The position numbers and the translations under genes were made by a program. Source: Viridothelium virens (Eukaryota; Ascomycota; Dothideomycetes; Trypetheliales; Trypetheliaceae). Taken from it: a DNA stretch of 64,000 nucleotides. Of this stretch, positions 1 through 11,502 are shown piece by piece; the stretch's first letter is position 1, and the number at the start of each line of letters is the position of its first letter. Under the pieces are notes generated by a model. It was not told the origin of the DNA. It worked only from the letters and a program-made list of their open reading frames with translations, and searched no databases. The stretch is from positions 124,001 through 188,000 of the forward strand of contig ML991790.1 in NCBI GenBank assembly GCA_010094025.1, written 5' to 3'.

Positions 1-339
1 CAGCATCAAGCGGTAAACATTAAGTCTAAAACCTTTTGCAATAGTCGACCAATCAGCGGCTGATTTCGCCGACGGGGGAGGACCCCACCAAGACCTGCAG
101 CCTTGCACGCCTTGCCTAACATCGTACATCCCACGCAGTCCTCCGACGTCTCACACAGCAAACGACCTCTCCTAAGCCATTGACTTCTATATCTACCCTA
201 CCGTCTTTCGCCTGAACTGTACCTTTGTATCTACCCAGAGCAATCCATTTCAACGAGGTTTCTTCCGCTTGGAACCAGGGGTTAATAAGCATCGATCTAG
301 CGTGGGGCTTCCTATCTTCTAAGAATTTATATTCGCAAG

Positions 340-1294
340 ATGGCAGAGCAAGCACCACAAACCAACACACCGCCGCGTAAGTACCATTGAATTGTCAATA
401 GGTATCGTCTAATCAATTCCTGAAGAACCTGACGATGGGAAAGTCTCCGAAACCGATGCGCAAAAAGAAAAATGGACTGTAGAGAAAGGTAGGTGATTCA
501 AACAAGAGCTTTTCCGCCACTATCAGCTCATTCTGATCAAAATACGTTGAATGCCTTGCTGACGAATCTATGCAGCCTTGCGCGAAATCCCCTTGACTCC
601 AGTCACCCACTCCACCTCCCCTATCCCGTTCTTCCATCTCCTCGAGCGCCTAAAAACCACGAAACGCGAAGGCTGGCGCCGCTTCGACATTGACCATGGC
701 GAGTCCATTAGCGACCACATGTACCGCATGTCAATCATGACAATGCTGGCCCCATCCTCCCTCTCCTCCCAGCTCGACGTCAGCCGATGCATCTCCATGG
801 CGCTCGTGCACGATATGGCTGAGTCCCTTGTGGGAGACATCACGCCCATGGACAACATGGCCAAGACGGAGAAAGTGCGGCGAGAGGCGGACACGATGGA
901 TTTTCTATGTAAAAGTCTACTGGGGCGTGTGGACCAGGGGATCGCTGGGGACAGAATACGACAGCTGTGGCAGGAGTACGAAGATGGAGAGACATTGGAG
1001 GCGAAGTTCGTTCACGACGTGGATAAAATGGAGTTGATATTGCAGATGATAGAGTACGAGCGTACATTTGAGGGACGCTTGGATCTCGGCGAGTTCTCGG
1101 GGGTTGCGGAGAGGATTGAGTTGGAAGAGCTGAAGGTTTGGGCCGAAGAGGTGCTGAGGGAGCGAGGAGATTACTGGAAGGGGATCGGGAAGGAGTCAAG
1201 TGGATCAGTCCCTATAGAGAGGGAACGTCACGAAAGTCAGCTGAACGAGTACTATGGGAAGGGAGCCCGCAATGCGAACGGTTCCGCCGAGTGA
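340..1294 (+). CDS. HD-domain 5'-deoxynucleotidase (HDDC2/YBR242W family)
   Basis: Three exons read 340-376, 426-488 and 576-1294, giving 272 residues. The introns are 49 and 87 nt with GT-AG ends, and the frame is kept across both. The C-terminal 200 residues carry an HD metal-binding signature: a His in HGESISDHMYRM, the HD pair in ALVHDMAESLVGDI and a downstream Asp in KFVHDVDKMELILQM. This arrangement is typical of the small eukaryotic HDDC2/YGK1-like proteins, which dephosphorylate deoxynucleoside 5'-monophosphates in the cytosol or nucleus. The length is close to the family norm of 200-270 residues; the first 35 residues are a variable charged lead. The start at 340 is the first ATG that joins in frame to the HD exon. 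Nothing in the neighbourhood suggests co-regulation. The family call is firm; the substrate is inferred from the family only. Confidence 0.88.
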
Positions 1295-1719
1295 GACCAT
1301 GACGGTGCAAAGGAAGCTACGGATGCCGGAGCTGACTCGAGAAAGCGGGTCCAAGGATGAGTGGCTTGAATGGGGGCATCGAAAGTGGAGAGGGCTTCAC
1401 CACCTGTTCGCGTGGCACTGACCCGCTCATGCAAATAACAATGGCTTGGTGTTAACAGTGAGTGTCCATGAGGACCTCTTTTTCGGCTTTCTTATCTGGT
1501 CTTAGAGTAGTCTGACATACCCATGTCTCAGGCTTCAACGTCACGATGTCACGCGGCAGAATTCTCTATTACGAATCATCTTTATCCCAGCTTCGTGTGA
1601 GCCAATATTTTAGACAATCTAGAGGTATTTCTCTTCTAGGAATTTTAGGCGAGGTTTAATGATGGTTCGGATTTACCTCGCAATTATTGACCGTACCTCC
1701 TTTAAATTGCACCAGCGTC

Positions 1720-1910
1720 CTGCGTCTGATGTCTACGGCATCCTTCAGTGGAGAATTTCGATCTGGTAAGAAAGGGGTTTACGCAGGGAACTTAACAAAT
1801 CAGAATTAAGGGATTTTGCTCCAGCTCCATGACCGTTCGTCGCCACGCAATAATTGACCGTTATGTACGAGATCTCGATCACTGATGCACGTCGAAGACA
1901 TCAGACGCAG
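1720..1910. repeat. Inverted repeat with 18-bp arms, MITE-like spacing
   Basis: Bases 1720-1737 and 1893-1910 are reverse complements with one mismatch in 18 (arm CTGCGTCTGATGTCTACG). Partial similarity goes on inward for about 15 more bases (GCATC, CAGTG). The 191-bp span has no open frame. No target duplication is visible at the outer ends, so it may be an old non-autonomous DNA element or a chance stem. Confidence 0.4.
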
Positions 1911-3944
1911 TAAATTACTGTAATAAAGTCTTTCGAATATTCGTCATTTTGATCAACGATGGCTCTGTTCAGACCACATCGACGGACTCTTAGCGTCGGT
2001 GTTGGCGTTGATATGAGAGTCCACAACTCAGCCACAAGACTGAATGAATTAGTTGAAGTTGAAACAGAGCTAGTACGTGTCAGAGAGTCACCATCGGGGA
2101 TAACGGAAATGCATATACTACTGACCGGCGAGCAACTGAGCCACCGTGCGTTAATCGCACCAAGGTTTGATTGAATTGGTTGGCTCTGGCGACGTTCTTC
2201 GCCTCCCAACTCACACTAGCTTTTATGTAAATGCAAGTACGGAGTACGGGCAATAGGTATTGATTGGCGGTGTGTGAATTTTGGTTAGTTTCAAGTGGTT
2301 GAAGAGCTACGGAGTACTCATACCATGCTCTTTCCCTACCTGTTGAACTAGCTGTCCTTCCAACACCCCAGCACCCAGCCGATAGAAGTGCTTTTTACCA
2401 TCTTCTAAAGGTATCTGAGAAAGCCTTGCCCGACTCCGCGTGAAGGCACGGAACATCCTAAGTATATCATCGTCCGTATGATCAACATCTTACGTTGATA
2501 GACTTGCAGCAATGCGAATCATCCCAGGCGTTCCGAAACATGGGTCTGCTGGCAAGACGGCACGACGGGGCGACGGCAAGGCTTGATCCAATCGTTCGGA
2601 TGGTGATCCGCAGCGGTGATCAGGGGTTTTGACAGATTTCTGGTAAATCTTTTTATTTCTTTTTGAGTGGGCGGGGTAAACAGGATAGGGAAGAGTTGGA
2701 GGTTTGAACGGTTTGGCAGCTTGTGGCATACGATGTGCCTGCATGAGAAATGAGTTGATTGGCAATCATATTACAACGCTTACGGAGTATGATCATCGAT
2801 CTTCCTGGATCAGGGGCAGTACATTTAGTGAGGCTTTTCATCGAATGCGCGGAGGGGTACGAACCATGTGCCATGCATGCAGCTCCAATTCATAGACTGG
2901 GATGGATTAGAAAACTTTGCAAGCGAGAGCACCATTCTTGGCTCAAGGACCAATTTGGTGTTGCTCTCGGGTGCTTGTGGGGGAGGCTGCTTCGACGAAA
3001 ATTGTGTTGATACTCAATTGCAGTCTGCATCTAGTTCGTACAACATTGGGTAGCAACATTCGACAGCCTACCTCTCTTAGTGCCATCGATGATCGAAAAG
3101 GCGTTCCCAAGCCGTGACATTGGGAGCGGGCTTGACCCAGCAACGCTTTTCCATAATCGGGTAGTTCGATCCGAAAGTGGCTCCAGCTAGCGCTCGGGGG
3201 GCCGTCGCCAGCCGCCAGAGACCTCATATAGATAGAAAATGGGATATCAGTGTGGCAAGGCCACCAACGTGGCTGCTTGACCCGCCATGTCTGCGTGCGA
3301 GGCTGCTGCGAGGCTGCCCTGATGCCTTGATATCGGTCGACCGGGCTGAACTTGGGCTGGCAAACTGATGGCAGCCATGTGCCGCAGGGGGATCAAAGGA
3401 ACTGTAGGCTTGCAAGGGAACGTGTCGCCCAATAAGTACTCCGTCAGTACGGTGCGCGGAGTACGTGCCGTAGTAAGCAACCACTGCAGTGAGGCTCATA
3501 AGGCTGGGTCACAGCAGGCCTCAAAACCCCCACCACTCCCACGACCGGCGCTGGAGGGAGGCGAGCAGGGAGCGAGCTTGCTGAGCCGATCGACAGACAT
3601 CCCGCTTCTCCACATTCTGCATCAGCCACCAGAGTAAAGCCATCACGGCCTGAGGTTCTCCGTCTCGCAACCAGCTTGCAGGTCCCCGGATCGTGAGCAC
3701 GACTCACCTGGAATGCTCCTGACTTGGAGGCTTGGAGAGCTTGGAGACATTGCGAAGCAGTCGAGGAAAGCATTGCTCTGGAAGCCGGCGGCCCGCACTG
3801 CGCTCCCCTCGTCTGGTTTTATTTCGACATCCGCTGTTCGCGCCACGGAAGGCCGGCTCGCACACTATACTAGGCACAGCACGCTCAGGCCAGCTCGCCG
3901 ACCCGCATTTGACTCGAGCTTTCCCCAGCTGTGGAACGGGACTA

Positions 3945-3968
3945 CTGCGTGACTGCGTGACTGCGTGA
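3945..3968. repeat. Short tandem repeat (CTGCGTGA)x3
   Basis: Three perfect head-to-tail copies of an 8-base unit, followed by a partial CTGA. It lies about 535 bp before the start of the zinc-finger gene and is probably in its promoter or 5' leader. Confidence 0.8.
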
Positions 3969-4502
3969 CTGACCAGACTGCGATTACGAGGGCCTGGCTT
4001 TGCGACTCTAGACCCTGATTCCTCTTCTACCTCTTCTACCTACCTGCCTACCTAATACCAATCCCCTCTTCTCATCCTGCTCCACTGTTTTTCGCTTTGT
4101 TTCGAGCATTCTTATCCCAACTCGCTCCTCACCTTGAGTCTTTCCTTTTTCTCCGTGCCGGCACGTCTTGCGTTAGCGACCTGTGGCGCCGTTCCCCGCC
4201 TCTCGAGCTCAACCCAAGGACGCCTTACGAATACCTCTTACCTGACTGGTCACGCCACCAAACCGCGACTTGCTACCATACAATCTCAATATCTACTTTG
4301 TGGAAAGCGAAGTCGAGCAGTCCAGACTGCAACGTATGAGGACTTGATCCTCTTCCGCACCCCGAAATCTCCTGACTATGAGTACTGGCCGTCTAGGCAG
4401 ATTCCCGAAGATTGCTTTAGAGATCGGGTCGCACCTGCGAGGTGTCTCCAGCGAGTCGAACATCGATTAACTAGAAGCAATAAGACACGGTTGCTTGCTT
4501 CC

Positions 4503-7500
4503 ATGGCTGTGACCGTCAATTCAATCCGTCCACAATATCCGGATAACATTCCCTACAAAGCGAGCGTCGACATGGACAGCTCTACTGTCACCTCTCCTGG
4601 TACAGGAGACTCCCCTCGAGGACGAAGACGTACACGAGAGCATTCTGAGAGCGACAATGAAGGCGATCAAAATGGTGAATCGGGCGGCGTGGACGGCGCA
4701 GAGGGCGCTGGCTCTTCGAGAAAACGCCGGCGAAGTCGGAAGGGTCTGGACAAGAAATTCGTGTGCTCCCACGACGGGTGTAACAAGAGCTACTCAAGAG
4801 CCGAGCATCTCTATCGCCATCAACTAAACCGTAAGTGCTATTTTCGTTTGCCCATGGTGGCGACCCTCGTTACGGAAGTCCAAAATTGGTCGATTGGTCG
4901 AAGCAGCACCATCGCGCGATTGCCACATGTGGGCGGTCACGCCGATGGTGCATGCACAGAAGTCGTCCTTTGCAGTTTCTGCTGCATTCTCGTCAAATTC
5001 TGCGACGTCTTGGCGATCCCTACCTAAGACCTGCCGCTTCGGGAAAGCTGCAGCTGTCATAGGCGCGAGCCGAATCGTGGTGTAACACACACTCCACCAC
5101 TTCAGCTCTATCGGGCTGTAGAGGGTCTGTGGTTCCCACAAAAAGCAGGGAGTGAAGGACTTCATTGAGTTCCTTGACAGCACGCAATCTACCGCATGGA
5201 GTGAAGGACTTCGTTGAATTCCTGGACACCATCCAATCTACTGCAGGGGGCGAAGGACTTGATTGATTTCCTTGACATCACGCAATTTACTGCAGGCACA
5301 GCTAACAATGCGACCCACCAGACAATCCGAAACAAATTTATCAGTGCGATTTTCCCGATTGTCACCGTGAATTTGTCAGACAAGACCTTTGTGCGCGTCA
5401 CAAGGAGCGGCACACTGCCAAGGGCTCGCACCTTCAGCGCAAAGATTCCCTCATGCACACGTTGAATCCCATGGCAAGTGGCAGCCCCCTCAAGGGTAGG
5501 GTCGGTGGAATGCCTCCAAGCCAGGGCAATCATCAATCCGGCGACTCGCTCTTCCGAAGCAGCACAGTTGATAGTGCCGGGTTTCCAGCGAAAGGCGCTG
5601 TCGCCAATTCGCCTGTGTCTGGATCGTCAACTACGGTGGGTTCTGCGCCTTCCCCACCCGGCGACACATCCATGCGATCGCCTACCATAGATGCCAATGG
5701 CAATCAATCGGGCCATCAGCTGAATCGATCTCGGAGTGACGAAGTATACCAAGTCGGCAACACGCTCAATAAATTCGACATGAATGCTCATCGCCATACA
5801 TCCTCCTACAATAGCAGCAATCATCGTACGACCAGCTTTGGTTCAATCGATAGCATAGGTCCTCAATTCTCACCAAACACCAGCGGACAGATGCATCATC
5901 AGCCTGTGCAGTCATCTGCTCACACGCCATCCCATTCTCAAGTGTATTCACAGCATTCATCCTTCTACCCCACGACGTCAGCACCAAGCCAGAATGCGAT
6001 GCCTGCACCATCCAACAATCAATTCGGGCAGCAACCGGCCAAGTTGTACAACCAGTACAATCAGCGGCAATCATTTACGCCTGTTCAATCCGCAGGCCTC
6101 TCGGGACAATCCAGTGCGGGCGCCATGAACCATGATCAGACGTATGGCGCAACGACTTCTGGCAACATGAGCGGCGTCCCACACACTGTTGGCTTTGACG
6201 ATCGCATGAACAGCGCCACTGAAGAGCAAATGCTTGATCAAATGGGTGCGGCCAACTCAGTACCCATCTTCGGTGGTGAGGGCTTCAGCAGGTCGCCTTT
6301 CGCAATGGCGGACGACTTTACGGCTTGGCTTTTGCAAGGTGGAGATGGGATGGCAGGCACCGGATTTGCGATGAATATCCCACCCAACACTTCACCATCA
6401 CTGATAGGATCTGCTACGCTCGGACTGCAAGCGCCGTATTTTGGTTACGATCCTCTTATCAGTGGACAATACACACAACCTGCTCCTCCGCCGCATCCGA
6501 TGGCATTGAACAGCATCATCGATGCTTCACTCCCCGAATCTTCTCTATCCGAAGAGAAACGGCAGTGCATCATCGACTTGATTACCATCCGTTTCAACGA
6601 AATAGATCATGCACCGGTGAAGAAACAAAAGGAATCGCTCTTCGAAGGCGATCAGAACGACCCAAACCATGTCTGCAGCCTCTCGAAGATGCAGACTTAT
6701 ATCGCAAGCTATTGGTTGCACTTCCATCAGCAGATGCCAATCCTTCATCGTCCGACCTTCTCTGCTGATGGCTGCCCCGATCTGCTCCTCATTGCCATGA
6801 TTGCAATCGGTGCAGCATGTCTGGAGAAGACGCACGGTCACGCCGTCACGACAGCATGTGCGGAGCTCTCCAACTTCCTCGCTTGGCATCTACGGTGGCA
6901 ACTCTTCCAAGACGCCGACTTCCGTCCACCGGCTAAGCTCTGGGTATTTCAAGCTCTCCTACTTCTCGAGATTTTCGAGAAGATGTATAGCTCTCGTCCT
7001 CTACATGAGCGTGCACATATTCACCACGCGACAACTCTGACACTGATGCGGCGTGGCTCGTCGCTCATCGGTCGGTCCGCCCTTGACTCCCCTCCCAGTA
7101 TCAAGGATGGCGGACGAGGCTCGGCCTCTGCTGGATCAGGGACGACAGCGCTCGGTCAGGCAGCAGCTAACACTCCTGATGAATGGTGGAATCACTGGAT
7201 CACAAATGAAGCTACGCGTCGCGTCGCATTTGCTGCCTTCGTGATGGACTCTACCCATGCGACTATGTTTGGTCACTCGGCTGTCATGGTTGCTCATGAG
7301 ATGCGTCTGCCTCTGCCATGTGATGAGTATCTTTGGGGTGCAAAGAGCAGCACCGAGGTGGGAAGAGCGGAGTCGAGTTTGCAAGCCAACGGGTTCAAAC
7401 AGATTACCTTTCTGGATGCCCTGAAGAAAACCCTCAACAATGAAACGGTCGCCACCAACAGCTTCGGGAGAGTGATTATCATGGCGGGACTGCTCAGCGT

Positions 7501-8722
7501 GAGCTGGCACATGAATCAACGAGACCTCCAAGTCTCCTCCCTCGGCGTCTCGCAGGCCCTCGGCGGCCGTGACAAATGGAAAGGCAGTCTGACCCGTGCC
7601 TTCGATTTCTGGAAACGCGATTTCGACGAGGCGCTCGCGAAGACTGGGCCGGACGGCCAAAACAGCCACATCCTCGGCGCTCCCGGAGGAGGCAGCAATT
7701 TCCAAAACGGCCTTGACGACGACAACATTTTCGAAGCCCGCACCGTCCTCCACCACCTCGCTCACATGGCCATGCACGTCGACATCGTCGACTGCCAGAT
7801 CTTCGCCGGCGCTGCTCGCCTCCTAGGGCGCAGCATCACGCCGGGAGACTACGCCGCCGTCCAGCGCCGCATGAAGGGCACCTGGGCACTCAGCGCCCGC
7901 GCCCGCGACGCCACCTTCTACGCTCTCCGCTTCCTGTCGCAGGTCCTGATCCCCGAGGACCACGAGGCCGAGCAACAATCGAGCCAAGGACAGCAGCAGC
8001 AGCAGCAGCAACGGCGTTCAGTGACGGTGAAGCAAGAGAACGACTCGCCCACTTTCGACCCCAGCAGCAGCATCCGCTACAGCGCTCGAGACGACTTCCT
8101 GCTTAATCGACCATGGGTGCTATATTTCGCCGCCCTCATCGTCTGGTGCTACGGGTTCGCGCTCGACGGGCCGATCGTGCCGCACTCGGCCACGACGGCG
8201 GGCACGCAGATTCACTTGAGCGGGCGCACTGTCGGCCAAGGCCAGGCTCAGAGCAACGGCGGTCGGAGCGACACCGTGAGCCCCGCGCGGCAGCAGCAGC
8301 AACAACATGCGAGTAGTGGGCGCGGCTGGGGAATGCCGTCGCACCAGCAGCAGCAGCCAGGACAACAGCAGTATGCGCCACCGCCGCCGCCACCGCAGCA
8401 GCAGCAGCAGGGTTCGGCTTACGGGCGAGCCTCGCAGCCGTCGCCCGGGGGCGCAGCGTCGGTGTCGATCACGCCGAACCATCCCATTCCGCAGACGGCG
8501 CAGCAGCGCGTGGCCGACATGCAGTCGTTTTTGAGGAGAGTGGGAGGCGTGAAGACGCCAGATGACCTGTCGAGGTTGCCCGATCGGAATGGGTGCTTGG
8601 GTATGTTGTTGCTGCTGCGGGAGATGTTCCGCAAGACGAGGTGGGAGCTGCTGCATGAGGCGAGTAACCTTCTAGGCAATTGCTGCGACCAGCTTGTTCC
8701 GGGGAGCAGCAACGCTGCGTGA
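4503..8722 (+). CDS. C2H2 zinc-finger and fungal_trans domain transcription factor
   Basis: Two exons, 4503-4830 and 5322-8722, give 1242 residues. The 491-nt intron is unusually long. Its GT-AG splice joins C and AC to form His110, the last zinc ligand of finger 1 (C88, C93, H106, H110); finger 2 has C118, C123, H136, H140. A basic stretch (RKRRRSRKG, about 72-81) before the fingers looks like a nuclear localisation signal. Residues about 160-480 are low complexity and rich in Ser, Gln and Asn. A fungal-specific transcription factor domain follows at about 555-765 (HFHQQMPILHRPTF, then RRVAFAAFVMDS). The C-terminal part has several poly-Gln runs and a Pro/Gln-rich patch, likely activation regions. 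The frame is open upstream to about 4134 but has no ATG before 4503, so 4503 is the start. It resembles the Klf1-like C2H2 regulators; target genes are unknown. Confidence 0.88.
5149..5295 (+). repeat. 49-bp minisatellite (three copies) inside the transcription-factor intron
   Basis: Copies lie at 5149-5197, 5198-5246 and 5247-5295. Each starts GG(A/G)G(T/C)GAAGGACTT and copies 2 and 3 end TACTGCAG. The copies differ at several bases each, so the array is not brand new. The period is not a multiple of three and the array sits only 26 bp before the splice acceptor. Confidence 0.85.
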
Positions 8723-9465
8723 AGAGGTGATAATATACGATCACCAGCAAGAGCGTGGATCTGTCAAAAAGAACAGCGGGACGAGTTGAAGGGTGCGCAA
8801 GACGAAACCCTTCGAAGCAATGATGCATTCGCGAACGTCCTAAAGATGAAGGGAAGCATTGTTGCGACAGTATCTAAAACACCTTTGTGCATGGGGGGAC
8901 CAATCTGCGTTTTCCCGAGCGACTAAGCGCACTGTCTATACACATGTGGATGGGCTTTTGTCTCTTGTTGATGTTGAAGACTTGACGAGCTGACGGTCCG
9001 GGCGACCTTCGCTTGATGAGCAAGCCTTCAACATGTCTTGTGGATGTCTTTAGCTGAAGTTGCGAGAAAATTTTTTACGATCGGGGATATGGCTCATGAC
9101 TTTCATTATGATGATAATTTGGAGGATTGATTCTGAAGGGTCCCAGTCTCTTGATACAAGTTTGGCGCTTCTCGGAGTGGGATTTGAATTCATGTTTATA
9201 CCCTTTGTGTAACTTCGGGAAGATTTTCAGAAGTTGGTCAATCCTATCCTTCAATTTTTACAAACTTCGTCATAGATCGACAAATATACAAATTAGATAC
9301 TTAGAGTGGTTTTACTTGTGATCGCTGCAATGGTGAGGCTACCCAATTCGGAAGTCCCGCCCGCAGCTCACCCGATTCTTTCTCTGCTCCAAAGTAAACA
9401 AACACAATTCAAGACTCACCCACCCACCCTCAATAAGATCTGCTCCGCCAGAGCGCCCATGCATC
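8723..9465. other. Intergenic, no gene seen
   Basis: This holds the 3' flank of the transcription factor and the promoter of the MOB3 gene. It is AT-rich around 9070-9310. No motif or coding potential was recognised. Confidence 0.6.
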
Positions 9466-11173
9466 ATGGCGGCCCTATCGCCGTCAAGCTCGCCACGATT
9501 ACCCAGTCCTCCACCGATGGCAGAAGATCAACTAGGCCCCAACTCACCACTCTCGTCCGTGGAGGAGGAAGGCAACAGACTCGGCCCCAGTCACGACTCT
9601 GGCGCATCCCGACGAATACGGCCTGGCACCAAAGCTGAGGACATGGCCGAAGGACCTCCACTCGTCGAACTACACGATGTACGTCTCTCTCCCCTTCTCC
9701 CTCCGTTCATCCCTCAAACACCACTAACCAGGAACCTTTCCACGCAACCAGATCGACTCCGCCTTCCAACTCACCGAACACCTCAAATCGCTCCACCACG
9801 CCCTCACCCACCCGACCCCCTCCCCATCTCCCTCCTCCTCCACCTCCTCCTCCTCTTCGTCCCCCAACTCCACCTCCTCCTCCTTCCCCCCCGCAACCAC
9901 CATCCCCCTTACGCGGGCCACCTCAACCCAGCTCGCGACGCCCCCCCCCGCCACCGACCGCGCGCTCTGGCTCTACGAACTCTGCCGCTTCCTCGTGCAG
10001 CGCGCCAACACGATCGTCGTCGCGCTCTTCGCCGACCAGCCGCCCTGCAGCGGCGTCACGTGTCCCGAGATGCGCGCCTCGGAGTGGCAGTACCTGTGCG
10101 CGGTGCACGACCCGCCGAAGAGCTGCTGCGCCATCGACTACTGCTGCCACACGCTGGATTGGGCGAGCGGGGTGCTGACGAGTCCGAAGGTGTTTCCGAG
10201 TCGGTTGAGTTTGGGGGGTGGTGCTGGTGGGAGGAGTAATGGTGGGGGAATGGGAGGGGGAGGGGGAGGTGGAGGAGGAGGAGGGCTGAATGGAGGAGGA
10301 GGGAAGGATGAGGGCGGGTTGCAAGGGGGAGGGGGGAATGCGACGCATCAGGTGCGGCAGCTGACGAATATCTTTCGGAGGGTGTATCGCATCTTTGCGC
10401 ATGCGTGGTTTCAACATCGAGAGGTCTTTTGGGAGGTTGAGGGACGGACGGGGCTGTATGTGTTCTTCAAGACGGTGTGCGATGTGTATAGTCTCATTCC
10501 TGAGGACAATTACACTGTACCGCCGGAAGCAGAGGGTACGGAGACAACGCCTACGAGTACGAGAAGAGACGCAGAGGGGGAGGAGGAAGGGTTTAGGATG
10601 TTGGAAAAACAGAAGACTTTGACTGTGTTGGGAAGGGAGAGACCAGAGGGCGTTGCGAAAGGCGAAGCGGATAGGGAGGCTGAGGAAGAGGTCGTGGGAA
10701 ACCAAACAATTAGCACTGGGAATACAACAAAGAGGCATAGACAGACTACTGTGGAAGCCAGAAGAAGTGTGGACACCATCGAAGAGAAAGAGGAAGAGGA
10801 CGAGGAGGAAGGCGAGCCGCAGCTTGAGAACTCAGGCGAACCAACAGTGATGGAACATGCAGAAGCGTTGGCAGATCCGCCACCCACAGCATTGAAGCAG
10901 CCGAACGGCGAGCACGATATACCAGAGCTGCGGATAGACGGGGCAGAGAATGGCGATGGGGTGGATGGAGGAGAGGAGGCAAAGGCAGAGAATGAGAGCG
11001 CCCATGGCGATGCTACGGTACTTGGCTCACAAGATGGATCAAGCGCTGAAGAGCACGAGGAGGAGTCTGTAGATGGGGACCAGAAAGCTGAAGCTTCTCC
11101 TGACCAGGCAGCCGAGGAAGAATCGGATACCGCGAAGCCAGAGGAAACGACTGGTGAGGAGGCATCAGAATAG
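9466..11173 (+). CDS. mob3: MOB3/phocein family protein (STRIPAK subunit)
   Basis: Exons 9466-9678 and 9752-11173 (73-nt intron, phase 0) encode 544 residues. The splice restores the family motif HDIDSAFQLTEHLKSL. The Mob domain runs from about residue 72 to 310. The zinc site is visible as CSGVTCPEM (C-x4-C, near residue 170) and HAWFQH (H-x4-H, near residue 285), with CCAIDYCCHTLDWASGVL between them as in phocein-type rather than Mob1-type proteins. MOB3 is a subunit of the fungal STRIPAK complex, which controls cell fusion and fruiting-body development. Two parts are unusual: a Ser/Thr-rich insert near 90-130 and a poly-Gly loop near 235-270 inside the domain. A Glu-rich acidic tail of more than 200 residues follows the domain, whereas phocein itself is about 225 residues. 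Confidence 0.88.
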
Positions 11174-11502
11174 ACACAAGCCTTCACAAATTTCTAGATC
11201 AAGCGCTGCATTCTAACTTTGTATATACCCAACGTTTATACTCGTAATCAATGGTCATCCAATTTTCCTGCCCGAGAAATTTTGACGCGAGTTCTGTTTG
11301 TCGCTGGAGTTGGTAGGATGCAGAAAATTATTTAGTAAGGTTAGGTATTTCTCCCCTTGGGTTGCCAAGGTAGGGCGTACTACATACCTCCGGTCTTCAT
11401 AGTATTGAACAACCCACAGCAATGCATCTTCATTGAATCTTGGGTCACATACTCGATACGAGGCATTTAGACGATTGAATAAAGCAGCTTCTGAACTTCA
11501 AC
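11174..11502. other. Short intergenic region, no gene seen
   Basis: 329 bp between two same-strand genes. It holds the presumed terminator of the MOB3 gene and the promoter of the ZNG1 gene; no clear motif was recognised. Confidence 0.6.

Larger units (their letters stand above)
1295..4502. other. Intergenic region with scattered TACGGAGTA half-palindromes
   Basis: No credible coding region was found in these 3.2 kb; the short open frames lack codon bias and family motifs. Several copies of a TACGGAGTA/AGTACTCCGT motif occur, at 2238-2247, 2308-2319, 2781-2790, 3435-3444 and near 3457. The last 500 bp before the next start are rich in CCTCTTCTACC-type pyrimidine tracts, as in fungal promoters and 5' leaders. 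Confidence 0.6.

Noticed and set aside
8120-8656. Long minus-strand open frame opposite the 3' part of the transcription factor
   Set aside because: It is the antisense of poly-Gln and Pro-rich codons and gives a low-complexity Arg/Leu protein without motifs.
9923-10738. 271-residue minus-strand open frame
   Set aside because: It is antisense to MOB3; the poly-Gly codons read as Pro/Ser on this strand. MOB3 has clear zinc motifs and wins.
10510-11187. Ser-rich minus-strand open frame
   Set aside because: It is antisense to the Glu-rich tail of MOB3; Ser codons are the complement of Glu/Gly codons.
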